Assembly: GCA_014190675.1 (NCBI GenBank)
Contig: BJGT01000026.1
Coordinates: forward strand, 1 to 33,198
Reading direction: 5' to 3'
Source: Comamonadaceae bacterium
GTDB taxonomy: Bacteria > Pseudomonadota > Gammaproteobacteria > Burkholderiales > Burkholderiaceae_C
Length of the DNA stretch: 33,198 nucleotides
Of the stretch, positions 7,184-15,043 are shown piece by piece. The position numbers and the translations under genes were made by a program. Positions within the stretch are counted from its first letter, which is position 1. Every line of letters starts with the position of its first letter. The notes beneath the pieces are model-generated. The model was not told the DNA's origin. It ran no database searches and was given only the letters and a program-made list of their open reading frames with translations.

Positions 7184-9636
7184 AACTGGGCCTTGCGGGT
7201 GAAGGCGCGCTGGATCTGTGCCGCCTCGGCATTCGCGTGGGCGGTGAAAAACAAACTGACCTCGGGCGAGCGGTCAAAGCGGCGGATCAGCTCGACGAAA
7301 TCCTGCGGGAATTCATCCACTGGCACAGGCGGGGCGTGCAGCATGTGCTCAAACAGGCGGTCAAACAGCGAGCCCACCTGCAGCGCGAAATGCTCGACAT
7401 AGGGCTCAAAGCCGCGGTCAAAGACGGTGAACAGCATGAGCTCGCTGTCCCCGTTGAGTAGCACAAAGCAGGCAAAGTGCACATGGCGGGACTCGCGCAG
7501 CATTTTCTCGATGCGCGGCGCGCCGTAGGCAATGACCTGCTTGATCTGCTCGGCATGCGCGCCAGCCGGCGCTTTGATGGGCATGCTGACGAGCAGCGGG
7601 TGCTGTGCCGGACCCAGCCGCGCTGGCCGATGGCCGAACTCCTGCTGCACCATTGCCAGGCTGGCGTTGGGGTAGGCACAAAAGACATAGTCGCCCACCG
7701 GTGCTCGGTTGAAGCGGCGCAGCGCCTGCTCGAATTCCCAGGGGTGTTGCGCCACCGGCGCTGGCGGTGCATGGCGGACATGGGCCAGCAGTGGCGAGAG
7801 CACCGGACCGAATGCTTGGGCCAGCCGCGGCAGGTGGTTGTTGATGTCCTGGTCGATGAAGGCAAACAGGGCCAGCTGGGTGTCGCTGTTGAGCAGCAGA
7901 ACAGCCGCAAAGTGCACGCAACCCGATTGTTGCAAGGCATCCAGCAGGGCTGTTTGCTGTTGCTCGAGCAGGCTGCGCAGGTCTTGGGCCGGAGTTTGGC
8001 TTGGGCTGTGCAGGTCCATCAAGAGCAGCAGGGCAGAGTGGCGCAACAACTCATGGCGGTGGTAGACCAGCGGATAGCTCAGGCAGTGGTAGGCCCATTG
8101 CTGGCTCAGGCCCAGGGGTTTGCCGTCGCGCGGGTTGATGGCCTCGGCCAGCCCGGGCAGCAGCAGCATCTGGCGCACGATGTGGGTGATCAGCGGCATA
8201 GCCACATGCTGGCCAATGCACTGGTGCAAAAAAGAGCTGGCGCGGCCGGTGGCCGGGTCGTCGGGTTCGCCGCCAAAGATCAGCGGGTCATGGGCGGGCC
8301 TGCCGGCTTGGCCGGGCCCCGCATAGCGCTCGGGCTTGAAGCAGTCGGCATCACCCCAAGCGGGATGATCGCGGGTGGCTGCGCCGACTGCGATCAGCAA
8401 CTCGCTGCCCGGCGCAATCTGCACTCCGTTCAGACTGATCGCCCGGGTGCTGCGACGCGGCAAAAAGGCCACCGGGGGATCGAGCCGCAGGGCTTCCCAA
8501 ACAAAGGGTGTTAGGGCGGCATCAGGGCCGGCCCGGTAGCCATGGGCCAGCCAGTCTTGGCCAGCAGCGGCGATGGCCGCCTGCAGCCGCTGGTCATCGG
8601 CAAACAGGCAGCGCAGTGCCAGGGCAACGCTGCTCACCACATTGCCCACAGTGCCCGCGATCAGCCCGGTGACCAGGTTGGCCAAGTCGGTGCCGCCATA
8701 GGGGCTTTGCCCGGTTTTCAGCAGGCCGGCCATGCGGCGCATGACCGGCTCAAAAGCGCTCAGCGGCCGCTCTGGCGTGGGACCGCAGTGAGTGCTGGCG
8801 CTGCCTGAGCCAGCGTACCCTGCTGGCGCGGGCCAGGGCTCAAAGACCCGTTCAGGCTCAAAGTCGCGCAGCTCTTGCAGCTCGCTTGCAAGTGCCTTGA
8901 AGGCGTCGCGCTGCTGCGCCGTGTGCTGGTAGGCAAACAAATCAATCAGCTCGGCGGCGCGCCGGCTCAGGGCGGCCATGGCGGCGCTGTTCTCGGCAAT
9001 CGCCAGGGGGTCGGTCACGAAGTGGCGGGCGAAGGTTTGGTAGCTCAGGGCATGGCTGGCTTTTCGGGTGCAGGCCTGCAGCAGCGGCAGGTCAGACTGG
9101 GCAAAGCCGAACCAAAAGGCGATAAAACGCAGGGCCGTCTGCTCGGCCAATTGCACGCCATCAAACTCACCTTTTTTGAGCGGTAAAACCGCTGCTGCGC
9201 GCTGGCTGATGGTGCACAGGGCGTGGGTTTCGCCGCTGTTTTTCTCGCTCAGACAGGCCTGGGCAAAAGCCCGCTGACTGGCATGGTCCTGCCCCTGCCC
9301 CTGCTCGGCGTCCATGCCGAGCATGAAGTTGTGGCGGCCCAGCGCGCCAAAGGGCGCATTACTGTAATCCGATGGCCTCCCGGCGCTGCTGCTGGACCGT
9401 AGCGCTGTCACCGCATCGCGCCGCCGGGTGATCAGCCAGGCGTGTTGCGCATAGCTGTCTGGGCCGGTGTTCGACGGCGGGTCGCAGGCGTTGGCCCGGC
9501 TGGCAAAAAGCAGCGGCCGGCCAGCCGCGATCAGGGCCCGGTAAGTCAGGGCGCGTTGCGCTGTATCGCACAGATTGCTGAACAATGCCGCGCTGGCTTG
9601 CCACTGGGCCGCTGTGATCTTGGCTGCTGTGCTCAT
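7180..9636 (-). CDS. Cytochrome P450 with a duplicated C-terminal domain
   Basis: Residues ~1-530 are P450-like. They show the K-helix EALR (E381-R384), the meander segment FKPERY (433-438) and a haem-thiolate Cys473 in FLHQCIGQHVA, a loosened form of the usual haem loop. The I-helix reads AGTVGNVVSS (327-336) and lacks the acid-alcohol pair of ordinary monooxygenases. Residues ~562-667 and ~707-812 are two copies of one domain, each with a VHFA..LLN core, an FxxxxD segment, an HAPPxPV turn and an RRF(N/D)R segment. I do not recognise this domain firmly; its alternating strands and helices could be a ferredoxin-like dimer fold. The gene overlaps both neighbours by four bases. Haem enzyme is well supported. 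Oxygenase, peroxygenase and hydroperoxide isomerase remain open. Confidence 0.85.
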   Translation of the reverse strand: MSTAAKITAAQWQASAALFSNLCDTAQRALTYRALIAAGRPLLFASRANACDPPSNTGPDSYAQHAWLITRRRDAVTALRSSSSAGRPSDYSNAPFGALGRHNFMLGMDAEQGQGQDHASQRAFAQACLSEKNSGETHALCTISQRAAAVLPLKKGEFDGVQLAEQTALRFIAFWFGFAQSDLPLLQACTRKASHALSYQTFARHFVTDPLAIAENSAAMAALSRRAAELIDLFAYQHTAQQRDAFKALASELQELRDFEPERVFEPWPAPAGYAGSGSASTHCGPTPERPLSAFEPVMRRMAGLLKTGQSPYGGTDLANLVTGLIAGTVGNVVSSVALALRCLFADDQRLQAAIAAAGQDWLAHGYRAGPDAALTPFVWEALRLDPPVAFLPRRSTRAISLNGVQIAPGSELLIAVGAATRDHPAWGDADCFKPERYAGPGQAGRPAHDPLIFGGEPDDPATGRASSFLHQCIGQHVAMPLITHIVRQMLLLPGLAEAINPRDGKPLGLSQQWAYHCLSYPLVYHRHELLRHSALLLLMDLHSPSQTPAQDLRSLLEQQQTALLDALQQSGCVHFAAVLLLNSDTQLALFAFIDQDINNHLPRLAQAFGPVLSPLLAHVRHAPPAPVAQHPWEFEQALRRFNRAPVGDYVFCAYPNASLAMVQQEFGHRPARLGPAQHPLLVSMPIKAPAGAHAEQIKQVIAYGAPRIEKMLRESRHVHFACFVLLNGDSELMLFTVFDRGFEPYVEHFALQVGSLFDRLFEHMLHAPPVPVDEFPQDFVELIRRFDRSPEVSLFFTAHANAEAAQIQRAFTRKAQL

Positions 9637-12600
9637 GAATTGCGGCCCTGTGTGGCTGGTTTGGGGGCTAGCTCGCTGAGGCTGTGCATGGCGCGTGTTG
9701 CAAAGGCTGGCATTTGTAAGTCTTGGGCCACCGCAAGGGCTCGCCCAAACCAGTCTCGTGCCTGGTCTTGGTTGTGCAGCCTGTCTGGATGCTGCGGGTG
9801 TATGAGCAGTTCACCTTGCAGCCGGCAGAGCTCGGGCTCGAAGTAACGCTCGCCGTGTTGGGTGGCGGTGGCATAGGCTTGCTGCAGCAGGGCCAGACCC
9901 TGCTGCGGGGCCCCGGCAACAGCCTGGGCCTGGGCTTGCAAGGCCAGATAAAAAGCGCAGGTCACGACCGCGCCGGTGCTGGTCCACAGCCCGTAGGCGG
10001 CCACTATTTCAGCCAGGCCGTCCTGCGGTCTGCCCAGGTGTGCGACGGCCCAGCCATGCATGATGCGGGCATGGGCCAGCCAGACCGAGAAGCCGCTGGC
10101 TTCGCAAACCTGAATGGCGCGCTCGGCGCAGGCCAGGGTAGCCAGGTAGTCTTTTTGGTAGCAGTGCAACATGGCGCCCAGCCCCTGCGCCTCGCCCAGG
10201 CTGAGCGGGTGTTCGAGTTGCTTGGCCAGCGCCAGCGCACGTTGGCTGCGAGCCCGGGCGTCGTCGGCAAAGCCCAGGCTCCATTGCGCCAGGGCCGAAT
10301 AGCTCAGGCTCATGACGGCAGGGTCTTGCACCTGCGCGCTGCGCCGCTCAAGGGCGGCGTAGCTGGCCAGGCAGCGGTCCATCAGGGCCAGTGCTGCTGC
10401 GAGTTGGCCCTGATGAAACTGCAGGTTGGCCATGGCCCAGTCGGCCTGCACCCGGCGCATGGGGTCGTGTGCCTGTTGCACCAACTCAGCAGCGCCGGTC
10501 AGCGTCGCTTGGGCCAGATCAAATTCGCCGCGCATAAACAGGTAGCCGGCGCGGCCAAATTGCACGCGCAGGCGCGCGCTGTGGTCTGCGCACTGGCGGC
10601 TCAGGTCGTCGGCCCGGCGGTAGATGTCACCCACCCTGGCGGCGCCATAGCCTTCCAAGGCGATGCACTGGCTCGCTTGCAGCAGCAGCAGGCGCAGTGT
10701 GATGCTGTTTTGCGTTGGCTGGTCTGCCAGCAGTTCCGCTTGGCCAAGGGCGGCCTCGAGGTGGCGGCTTGCCTCGACTTGGGCGCAGCGCCCAATCGCC
10801 AGCCGGGCCGCGCTCTCCCAGTAGCCCAGCGCCGCCTCGGGCAGGCCTGCTGCGGCGCTGTGGCGAGCCAGGATTTCGGGCTGGCCGGCCGCCCAGCCTG
10901 CCCAGCCGGTGCGCAAAACTTGCAAGATGGCCCGGTGGCACAGGCGTCGGTCGCGCTCCCAAAGCGATGCATAGGCGGCGTCTTGCATCAAGGCATGCCG
11001 GAACTCATAGCTGAGTTCAGACCCAAGCCCGCTTTGGCGCAGAACGCCCGCGCTAACCAGGGCTTCGAGGTGGAACACCACGCTGTGCACACTGATGGGT
11101 GCAAACGGGTCGGCAAAAACCGCCTCAATCAGGGCCTGCGAGAAGCGGCGCCCGATCACACTGCCAAACTGTGCCACCACCTTGGCCGAGTTGAGTCGGT
11201 CAAGCCTGGCCATCAACAGGTCTTGCACCCGGCCGGGCACTGGCAGCGGGGCATCAAGCCGCCCTTGCTGAAGCCCTGGCCCCGGCTGGGCCGCCTGATG
11301 TGCTTGCGCCAGCAGGGTCCGGGCGGTCTCCTCGATAAACAGTGGCACGCCGTCGGTGCGTTCGACAAAAAAGGCCAGGTTTGTGCCGGAAAACGCTGGC
11401 CCCTGGCACAGCGCTGCCAGCAGGGTCCGGCCGTCTGCCGCACTCAAGCCCAGCAACTCCAGTTGCTCGGGTTCGGGCAGGGCGCCGGACGCGCCTGGCT
11501 CGCTCAAAACAGCGGGTGCAGGGCCGCTGCGCTGGGTTTGCAGCAACAGCAATGGCAACTGGGTGGATTCGCGCAAGAGCAGAGCGATGAGTTCTTGGCT
11601 GGACGGGTCTAGCCACTGCTGGTCCTCAACCACCAGGCAAAGGGGCGCCTGCCTGGCCAGTGTTTGCAGCCACAGCAGCAGGGCCTGCAGAGTTTGTTGC
11701 CGGATTTTTTCGGGCGGATTGAAGGCCGCCGCTTCGGTGGCGGCCGACGGCTGCTCGAGCAGGTGGGCAAGGCCATCGACCAGGGCCGGTGTATTGGGCA
11801 GGCATTGCAAGCCCAGCGCCAGCTTGCTGCGGATATCCAGCGGACCATCGGCCTGCTTGAGCCCAAAGCGGCGCGCCAGTAACTCGAGCACTGGTTGGAA
11901 TGCGCTGTCGGTGCACTCGGGGTCGCATCGCAGTTCCAGCACTTGCGCCCCAGTGTCCTGTAGCCGTCGCATGAACTCGTGCACCAAGCGAGTTTTGCCA
12001 ATGCCTGCCTCGCCCGAGATGTCTACCGCGGCGAGGGTGCCGCCACAGGCGCGAGCCCAGGCGCCATCGAGCTGGGCGAGTTCGCGTTGGCGGCCAACGC
12101 AGGGGCCCCCATGCAGACGGGCTGAGAGCGTATCGACCTGGCGCTGATCGCTCACCAAGGTGTAAGCGGCATCAGTTTGGCTAAAGCCCTTGAGGGCGGG
12201 CATGCTGCCCATGGGCACAAAGGCAAACCGTTCCCGCACCATCGATCGGCTCGACTCGGCAACCACGATGGTGCCGGGCTTGGCCAGTGCCTGCAGCCGG
12301 GCTGCCAGGTGGATGGGTTCGCCCAGCGGCAGGCCAGCGCTGACCACCACCGGCCCGGTGACCACGCCAATGCGCACTGCCAGACCGAGTTGGCTGACCG
12401 CATCGACCATGGCCAGCGCCGCCTTGAGCGCCATGGCTGGCGCGTCTTCATGGGCCACAGGCAGGCCAAAAAAACACATCACGCCGTCATTGCCCTGAGC
12501 GGCGTTGGCTTGGCCGCCCCAGCGACGCACCGCTCCAGCGCACTGGCCATGGAAACGCCCCAGGGTTTCGCTGTATCGCTCGGCACCCAGCCGGCGCAGC

Positions 12601-13616
12601 AGCTTGGTGGATTCGACCAGGTCATAGGACAGAACCGTGATCTGGCGCAGATGGTCACCGGGGCTTTGGCTGGCGCTGGCCAGGGCCGGCCCGGGACTGC
12701 CAGCGGCATAGCACAGTAGGCTGGCTTGCGGCGCCTGGCGCCAGCAGCGCAGCGCCAGGTCAAGCGCCTGGCCGGCGGCATAAGCGGCATAGAAATCAAC
12801 CATGCGCTCGACCCGGTTCTGGGCCCGCGCTTGTGGCAGGTGCACCAGCAGGTCAAGCGCTGCGGCGCTGGCGGCCCGGCTCAAATTGTGCAGCGCTTGC
12901 AGGCCCTGATCTGAAAGCGTCTCGGCCGTGTCTTCAACCACCAGGTGCCGGGGCGCACAGGGCAGGGCGGCCATCTCTGTCAGCGGTAGGCCCGCCAGCC
13001 CGGCGGGGCTGGCGACGCAGTGAACGATGTCGCTGCCGGCCGTTTGGCTCAGCAGGGCCGCGAACCCCCGGGTCGGCAGGGCCATGGCCAGGGGCGACAC
13101 GCCAGTGAGTTTGGCCAGACGGCTGGCAAGCGCTCTGGCATAGGCCTGCTGCCTAACTGAGCCAGTCTGCTCGTAGAGCAGCAACACCTTGAGCCCAGGC
13201 CGCTGCCTGGCCTGTCGCAGCAGCTTAGGGCCTGGCAGCTGGTCGCATGTGAGTTGCCGGTACACCGCGTATTTGTGGCCCAGATAGCTGCTGCCATCAA
13301 AGGCCAGCTCCCAGGGAATTTCAAGCAGGGCATCGTCGAGCTGCAGCTGCAGCAAGCCGCCTGGAGAGCCGCTCAGGGCCTGCCCGATTGCCGGCGGGAA
13401 CAACTGCTGAAAAATCACCCGGCCCCAGCGTTCTCTCTCGGCGGGTTCGCCCTGCAAAGCCGCCCAGCCCTCTGTGCTGGTAGCGCTGAGCAGTTGTGGG
13501 GCTACCGTCAGCTGGCCCATACGGCCCAGCGTGTGGCCGTCAGACAGGCAGGCGTTTAGCCGGTCGCCGCCCCAGCTCAGCAGCAAATTCAATGGACGAG
13601 CAATGACAAATGCCAT
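9633..13616 (-). CDS. CHAT-like / class III cyclase-like / STAND ATPase / TPR signalling protein
   Basis: Numbering below counts from a TTG at 13643. I prefer the ATG at 13616 (residue 10) because GGGA precedes it at suitable spacing, giving about 1,327 residues. Residues ~65-300 resemble a CHAT caspase-like domain (IPWELAFDG at 109-117), but the His and Cys of the usual dyad are not found where expected. Residues ~334-500 are a class III nucleotidyl cyclase homology domain with metal Asp candidates D341 and D386 and Arg449. Residues ~516-800 are an AAA/STAND NTPase with Walker A GEAGIGKT (544-551) and Walker B LCLVVED. The remainder is helical, TPR-like, as in MalT-type regulators. No DNA-binding domain or membrane segment is seen. 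It is the first operon gene and probably controls the enzymes behind it. Confidence 0.88.
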   Translation of the reverse strand: MAFVIARPLNLLLSWGGDRLNACLSDGHTLGRMGQLTVAPQLLSATSTEGWAALQGEPAERERWGRVIFQQLFPPAIGQALSGSPGGLLQLQLDDALLEIPWELAFDGSSYLGHKYAVYRQLTCDQLPGPKLLRQARQRPGLKVLLLYEQTGSVRQQAYARALASRLAKLTGVSPLAMALPTRGFAALLSQTAGSDIVHCVASPAGLAGLPLTEMAALPCAPRHLVVEDTAETLSDQGLQALHNLSRAASAAALDLLVHLPQARAQNRVERMVDFYAAYAAGQALDLALRCWRQAPQASLLCYAAGSPGPALASASQSPGDHLRQITVLSYDLVESTKLLRRLGAERYSETLGRFHGQCAGAVRRWGGQANAAQGNDGVMCFFGLPVAHEDAPAMALKAALAMVDAVSQLGLAVRIGVVTGPVVVSAGLPLGEPIHLAARLQALAKPGTIVVAESSRSMVRERFAFVPMGSMPALKGFSQTDAAYTLVSDQRQVDTLSARLHGGPCVGRQRELAQLDGAWARACGGTLAAVDISGEAGIGKTRLVHEFMRRLQDTGAQVLELRCDPECTDSAFQPVLELLARRFGLKQADGPLDIRSKLALGLQCLPNTPALVDGLAHLLEQPSAATEAAAFNPPEKIRQQTLQALLLWLQTLARQAPLCLVVEDQQWLDPSSQELIALLLRESTQLPLLLLQTQRSGPAPAVLSEPGASGALPEPEQLELLGLSAADGRTLLAALCQGPAFSGTNLAFFVERTDGVPLFIEETARTLLAQAHQAAQPGPGLQQGRLDAPLPVPGRVQDLLMARLDRLNSAKVVAQFGSVIGRRFSQALIEAVFADPFAPISVHSVVFHLEALVSAGVLRQSGLGSELSYEFRHALMQDAAYASLWERDRRLCHRAILQVLRTGWAGWAAGQPEILARHSAAAGLPEAALGYWESAARLAIGRCAQVEASRHLEAALGQAELLADQPTQNSITLRLLLLQASQCIALEGYGAARVGDIYRRADDLSRQCADHSARLRVQFGRAGYLFMRGEFDLAQATLTGAAELVQQAHDPMRRVQADWAMANLQFHQGQLAAALALMDRCLASYAALERRSAQVQDPAVMSLSYSALAQWSLGFADDARARSQRALALAKQLEHPLSLGEAQGLGAMLHCYQKDYLATLACAERAIQVCEASGFSVWLAHARIMHGWAVAHLGRPQDGLAEIVAAYGLWTSTGAVVTCAFYLALQAQAQAVAGAPQQGLALLQQAYATATQHGERYFEPELCRLQGELLIHPQHPDRLHNQDQARDWFGRALAVAQDLQMPAFATRAMHSLSELAPKPATQGRNS

Positions 13617-13768
13617 ACGGGGGCTTCCCTGTAGCGTGTACAACCGTTGAAGTGACGGCCCTCCCTGAGAGCCCTAGCGTTTTTATGGCTCGAATTTAAC
13701 CTAAACGCATGGCCTGCGCCTGGGGCAAGCCAGAATTGGCCAAACCCAAATGAACAATCTTGGTTGAA

Positions 13769-14548
13769 TCAACGGTGCTTGAACTCGGCCTTGCGCTTGT
13801 TGACAAAGGCGTCCATGCCTTCTTTTTGGTCGGCGGTGGCAAACAGGGCGTGAAACAGCCGGCGTTCAAACTGGATGCCATCGCTCAAGCCGCCCTCAAA
13901 TGCCCGGTTCACCGACTCCTTGGCGGCGATGGTGGCGATTTGCGAGTAGCTGCAGATCATCAGCGCGGCTTCCAGTGTCTCGTCCATCAGCTTGTCTAGC
14001 GCCACCACTCGGCTGACCAGGCCTGCGCGTTCGGCCTCGGCGGCATCCATCATGCGCCCAGTCAGTATCAGGTCCATGGCCCGGGCCTTGCCCACTGCAC
14101 GGGGCAGGCGCTGCGTGCCGCCGGCGCCGGGGATGATGCCGAGCTTGATCTCGGGCTGGCCGAAGCGGGCGTTGTCGGCGGCAATGATGAAGTCGCACAT
14201 CATCGCCAATTCACAGCCGCCGCCTAAGGCAAAGCCGCTGACCGCGGCGATGACGGGTTTGCGGATGCTGCGAATCTGCTCCCAATTACGGGTGATGTAG
14301 TCGCCACGGTAGACATCAGCAAAACTGTAGCTCGCCATGGCGCCAATATCGGCACCAGCGGCAAAGGCTTTTTCACTGCCGGTGATGATCATGCAGCCAA
14401 TCGCCGGGTCGGCGTCAAAGCCCTTGAGCGCCCGGCCGAGTTCGTCCATCAAGGCGTCATTGAGGGCGTTGAGTTGCTTGGGGCGGTTCAGGGTGATGAT
14501 GCCAACCCTGTCGGCCTCGGTGCGGATGGTGATCAGTTCGTAATGCAT
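13769..14548 (-). CDS. Enoyl-CoA hydratase
   Basis: The 259-residue crotonase-family enzyme should hydrate 2-trans-enoyl-CoA during fatty-acid or related acyl-CoA breakdown in the cytoplasm. The oxyanion-hole segments are [11 protein letters not shown] and [16 protein letters not shown], and [17 protein letters not shown] carries the catalytic Glu region; all are close to mitochondrial short-chain enoyl-CoA hydratase. The ATG at 14548 is chosen because the protein then begins [16 protein letters not shown] at family length, with GAGG upstream; the frame stays open to 14662 but that extension looks non-coding. It is codirectional with the four-gene operon, about 150 bases away. No promoter of good quality was found in that gap, so weak read-through is possible. 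Confidence 0.93.
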   Translation of the reverse strand: MHYELITIRTEADRVGIITLNRPKQLNALNDALMDELGRALKGFDADPAIGCMIITGSEKAFAAGADIGAMASYSFADVYRGDYITRNWEQIRSIRKPVIAAVSGFALGGGCELAMMCDFIIAADNARFGQPEIKLGIIPGAGGTQRLPRAVGKARAMDLILTGRMMDAAEAERAGLVSRVVALDKLMDETLEAALMICSYSQIATIAAKESVNRAFEGGLSDGIQFERRLFHALFATADQKEGMDAFVNKRKAEFKHR

Positions 14549-14861
14549 GGCCTGGACCTCGGTTGGCAAGATAAGAACTATACCCACCGCAGGTGCGCCT
14601 AATGGACAGCCTCGGTTGAAATACCACGCGCTCGCCAAAGGTGATGTGAGCTTGCGCCTCAAGAGCTGCCTGGATTGACTCGCCGTTGAAAGCTTCGATA
14701 AGTGCAGTAAGTGCCAAGAGGCTTTTTTGTGTGTGCCTCACGCTGACCGTAGTCTGCAGCCGCTTGCTCTGCCAGACCCCAGTCTGGCTCGATGACACGA
14801 TGAAACGGTCACGGCGAAACGGTTATTGGTGTCTGCAGCATCCGTGTCATTGGCGTCTGTG
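14549..14861. other. Intergenic region between enoyl-CoA hydratase and ahcY
   Basis: This divergent gap of about 310 bases must carry the promoter of the minus-strand hydratase gene, though no clear hexamers were picked out. A minus-strand open frame from 14798 contains a protein-like piece ([20 protein letters not shown]) before running into the hydratase gene in another frame. It may be a gene remnant, but I cannot name it. No RNA gene is seen. Confidence 0.4.
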
Positions 14862-14867
14862 TACAAT
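14862..14867 (+). promoter_or_regulatory. Probable -10 box of the ahcY transcript
   Basis: TACAAT matches the sigma-70 -10 consensus in five of six positions. It lies 9 bases before the first base of the riboswitch, so transcription would begin almost exactly at the aptamer. No good -35 box is seen at 16-18 bases upstream. Confidence 0.55.
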
Positions 14868-14876
14868 TCTTCCATT

Positions 14877-14965
14877 CCGAGGAGCGTTGCAGTTCACACC
14901 AAGTGAACGAGGCTCGGAGTGCGCCACCGGGCCCCGGCCTGGTCGCCGTACCAACTGCGCTCACC
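14877..14965 (+). promoter_or_regulatory. S-adenosylhomocysteine (SAH) riboswitch
   Basis: The sequence carries the conserved parts of the SAH riboswitch. CCGAG (14877-14881) can pair with CTCGG (14913-14917), and GAGCG (14882-14886) with CGCTC (14958-14962). The conserved GAGGAGCGTTGCA and CAACTGCGCTCACC blocks are present, plus a small hairpin (ttcacaccaagtgaa). The class is known to turn on SAH-recycling genes when SAH accumulates, and ahcY begins 78 bases downstream. GCTCACC (14959-14965) can instead pair with GGTGAGC (14979-14985), and its first six bases with GTGAGC in the ribosome-binding region (15037-15042), giving a plausible switch. Confidence 0.88.
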
Positions 14966-15043
14966 CACTGGTCTGTGCGGTGAGCCTCCCAAAAAGTCGC
15001 TTCATGGCCGGTGGTTTATTCAAAGTAATTTTTGGAGTGAGCC

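Noticed and set aside
9723-11612. Long open frame on the plus strand (629 codons)
   Set aside because: It is antisense to the TPR and ATPase part of the large signalling gene. Its composition (Gly, Gln, Ala, Leu, no domain pattern) is that of a shadow frame.
14457-14798. Minus-strand frame ahead of the enoyl-CoA hydratase
   Set aside because: Its first half looks slightly protein-like, but its second half is the hydratase gene in the wrong frame and no start signal or family is evident. Kept only as a note in the gap entry.
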